A DNA stretch of 5,582 nucleotides from an uncultured Collinsella sp. (GTDB lineage Bacteria > Actinomycetota > Coriobacteriia > Coriobacteriales > Coriobacteriaceae), in NCBI GenBank assembly GCA_900752015.1, contig CAADTZ010000099.1:1-5582 (forward strand), read 5' to 3'. A program made the translations under genes and the position numbers. The notes under the pieces were generated by a model. That model was not told the DNA's origin. It made no database searches and was given only the letters and a program-made list of their open reading frames with translations. Positions 5,186 through 5,582 of the stretch are shown here, in pieces (position 1 is the stretch's first letter; every line of letters starts with the position of its first letter).

Positions 5186-5202
5186 GTTCTTAAATGACTA
5201 CT

Positions 5203-5582
5203 TTACAGCTCCAGCGCGTCGGCGACTTCGGCGGCGCAGGCCAGGGAGTCCGCCATGGCGCTCACCACGAGCGAGCTGCCGTTGCGAGCGTCACCGGCAA
5301 CATACACCGGCGCGGCATCCGCGGCGACGCCCTCGCCACGCGCCGCAAGATGCGAGCCCTCGGCGGCCATCACAGGCAGCGGATGACCAGCGGTGGCGAC
5401 GGGCACGCCAACGGCGTCGAACACACTGTGCTCCGGGCCCGTGAAGCCGCAGGCGATGAGCACCAGCTGCGCCGGTACCTCGTGCTCGGAGCCCGCGATG
5501 CGCTCGGGCTTTCCCGCCGACCAGTCCAGATCGACCACGCGCAGACCCGCAGCCGCACCCTTCTTGTCCAGCAGCACCTCGA
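5203..5582 (-). CDS. gltD: Glutamate synthase small subunit-like oxidoreductase, C-terminal end
   Basis: The last 125 or so residues of an FAD/NAD(P)-dependent oxidoreductase; the frame stays open to the window edge at 5582 and the N-terminus is outside. Features matching GltD are the strand LRVVDLDW, GSEHEVPAQLVLIACGFTGPE, and the FAD-binding end VAGDARNGSSLVVSAM. GltD passes electrons from NADPH through FAD and Fe-S clusters to the large subunit, which makes glutamate from glutamine and 2-oxoglutarate. After the SLVV motif most family members read roughly AIxEGRxAA; here it is AMADSLACAAEVADAL, so the Gly-Arg pair is replaced. This, and the lack of a visible gltB, leaves room for a related GltD-like subunit of another oxidoreductase. 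The stop is TAA at 5203, followed by a hairpin. Confidence 0.82.
   Translation of the reverse strand, partial: EVLLDKKGAAAGLRVVDLDWSAGKPERIAGSEHEVPAQLVLIACGFTGPEHSVFDAVGVPVATAGHPLPVMAAEGSHLAARGEGVAADAAPVYVAGDARNGSSLVVSAMADSLACAAEVADALEL

Larger units (their letters stand above)
4861..5202. other. Gene-free gap with short repeats
   Basis: No convincing gene was seen; open frames here lack ribosome binding sites and protein character. The gap holds a small palindrome CTCAATTTGAG (4874-4884) close to the start of the 4142-4849 gene, a near-repeat GATGCTGACC/GATGCTTGACC (4947 and 4970), a pair of GTCGACAAA units (5091 and 5113), a 5-bp hairpin CGAGC/GCTCG (5122-5136), and the large hairpin at 5145-5185. 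The promoter for the 4142-4849 gene must lie here, but no clear -35/-10 pair was found. Confidence 0.6.

Overview
The window is high-GC bacterial DNA with strong Shine-Dalgarno sites and dense coding. Several intergenic repeats look, from memory, like those of Coriobacteriia, especially Collinsella; this placement is an inference and no marker gene here proves it. There are seven genes, two of them cut by the window edges, and no tRNA, rRNA, CRISPR array or transposase was seen.

Left part (1-1818, + strand): a copper-homeostasis cluster. It holds the C-terminal 346 residues of a Cu+-exporting P-type ATPase (copA), a 73-residue HMA-domain copper chaperone (copZ) and a 90-residue CsoR-type copper-sensing repressor (csoR). 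Together they would export Cu+, ferry it to the pump and shut the genes off when copper is low. The operator is not visible and probably lies upstream of copA, outside the window.

Middle (1819-2500): a repeat-bearing gap, then a 157-residue predicted membrane protein with two transmembrane helices and a C-terminal zinc ribbon, of unknown function. It ends at an intrinsic terminator that also serves the convergent gene on the other side.

Right part (2501-5582, all genes on the - strand): a metal-dependent amidohydrolase of the imidazolonepropionase/prolidase-like group with all expected metal ligands, preceded by a palindrome that overlaps its likely -10 box; an uncharacterised 235-residue protein with a GTG start; a gene-free, repeat-bearing gap of about 350 bases; and the C-terminal end of a GltD-type glutamate synthase small subunit or related oxidoreductase.

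The most striking property lies between the genes. Every intergenic gap holds a long inverted repeat, and apart from the one classical terminator these are five different, elaborate hairpins. Two of them separate copA, copZ and csoR inside what should be one transcript. Their G-U wobble pairs fall on the strand that the neighbouring genes would transcribe, which hints that they act as RNA rather than as inert DNA repeats.
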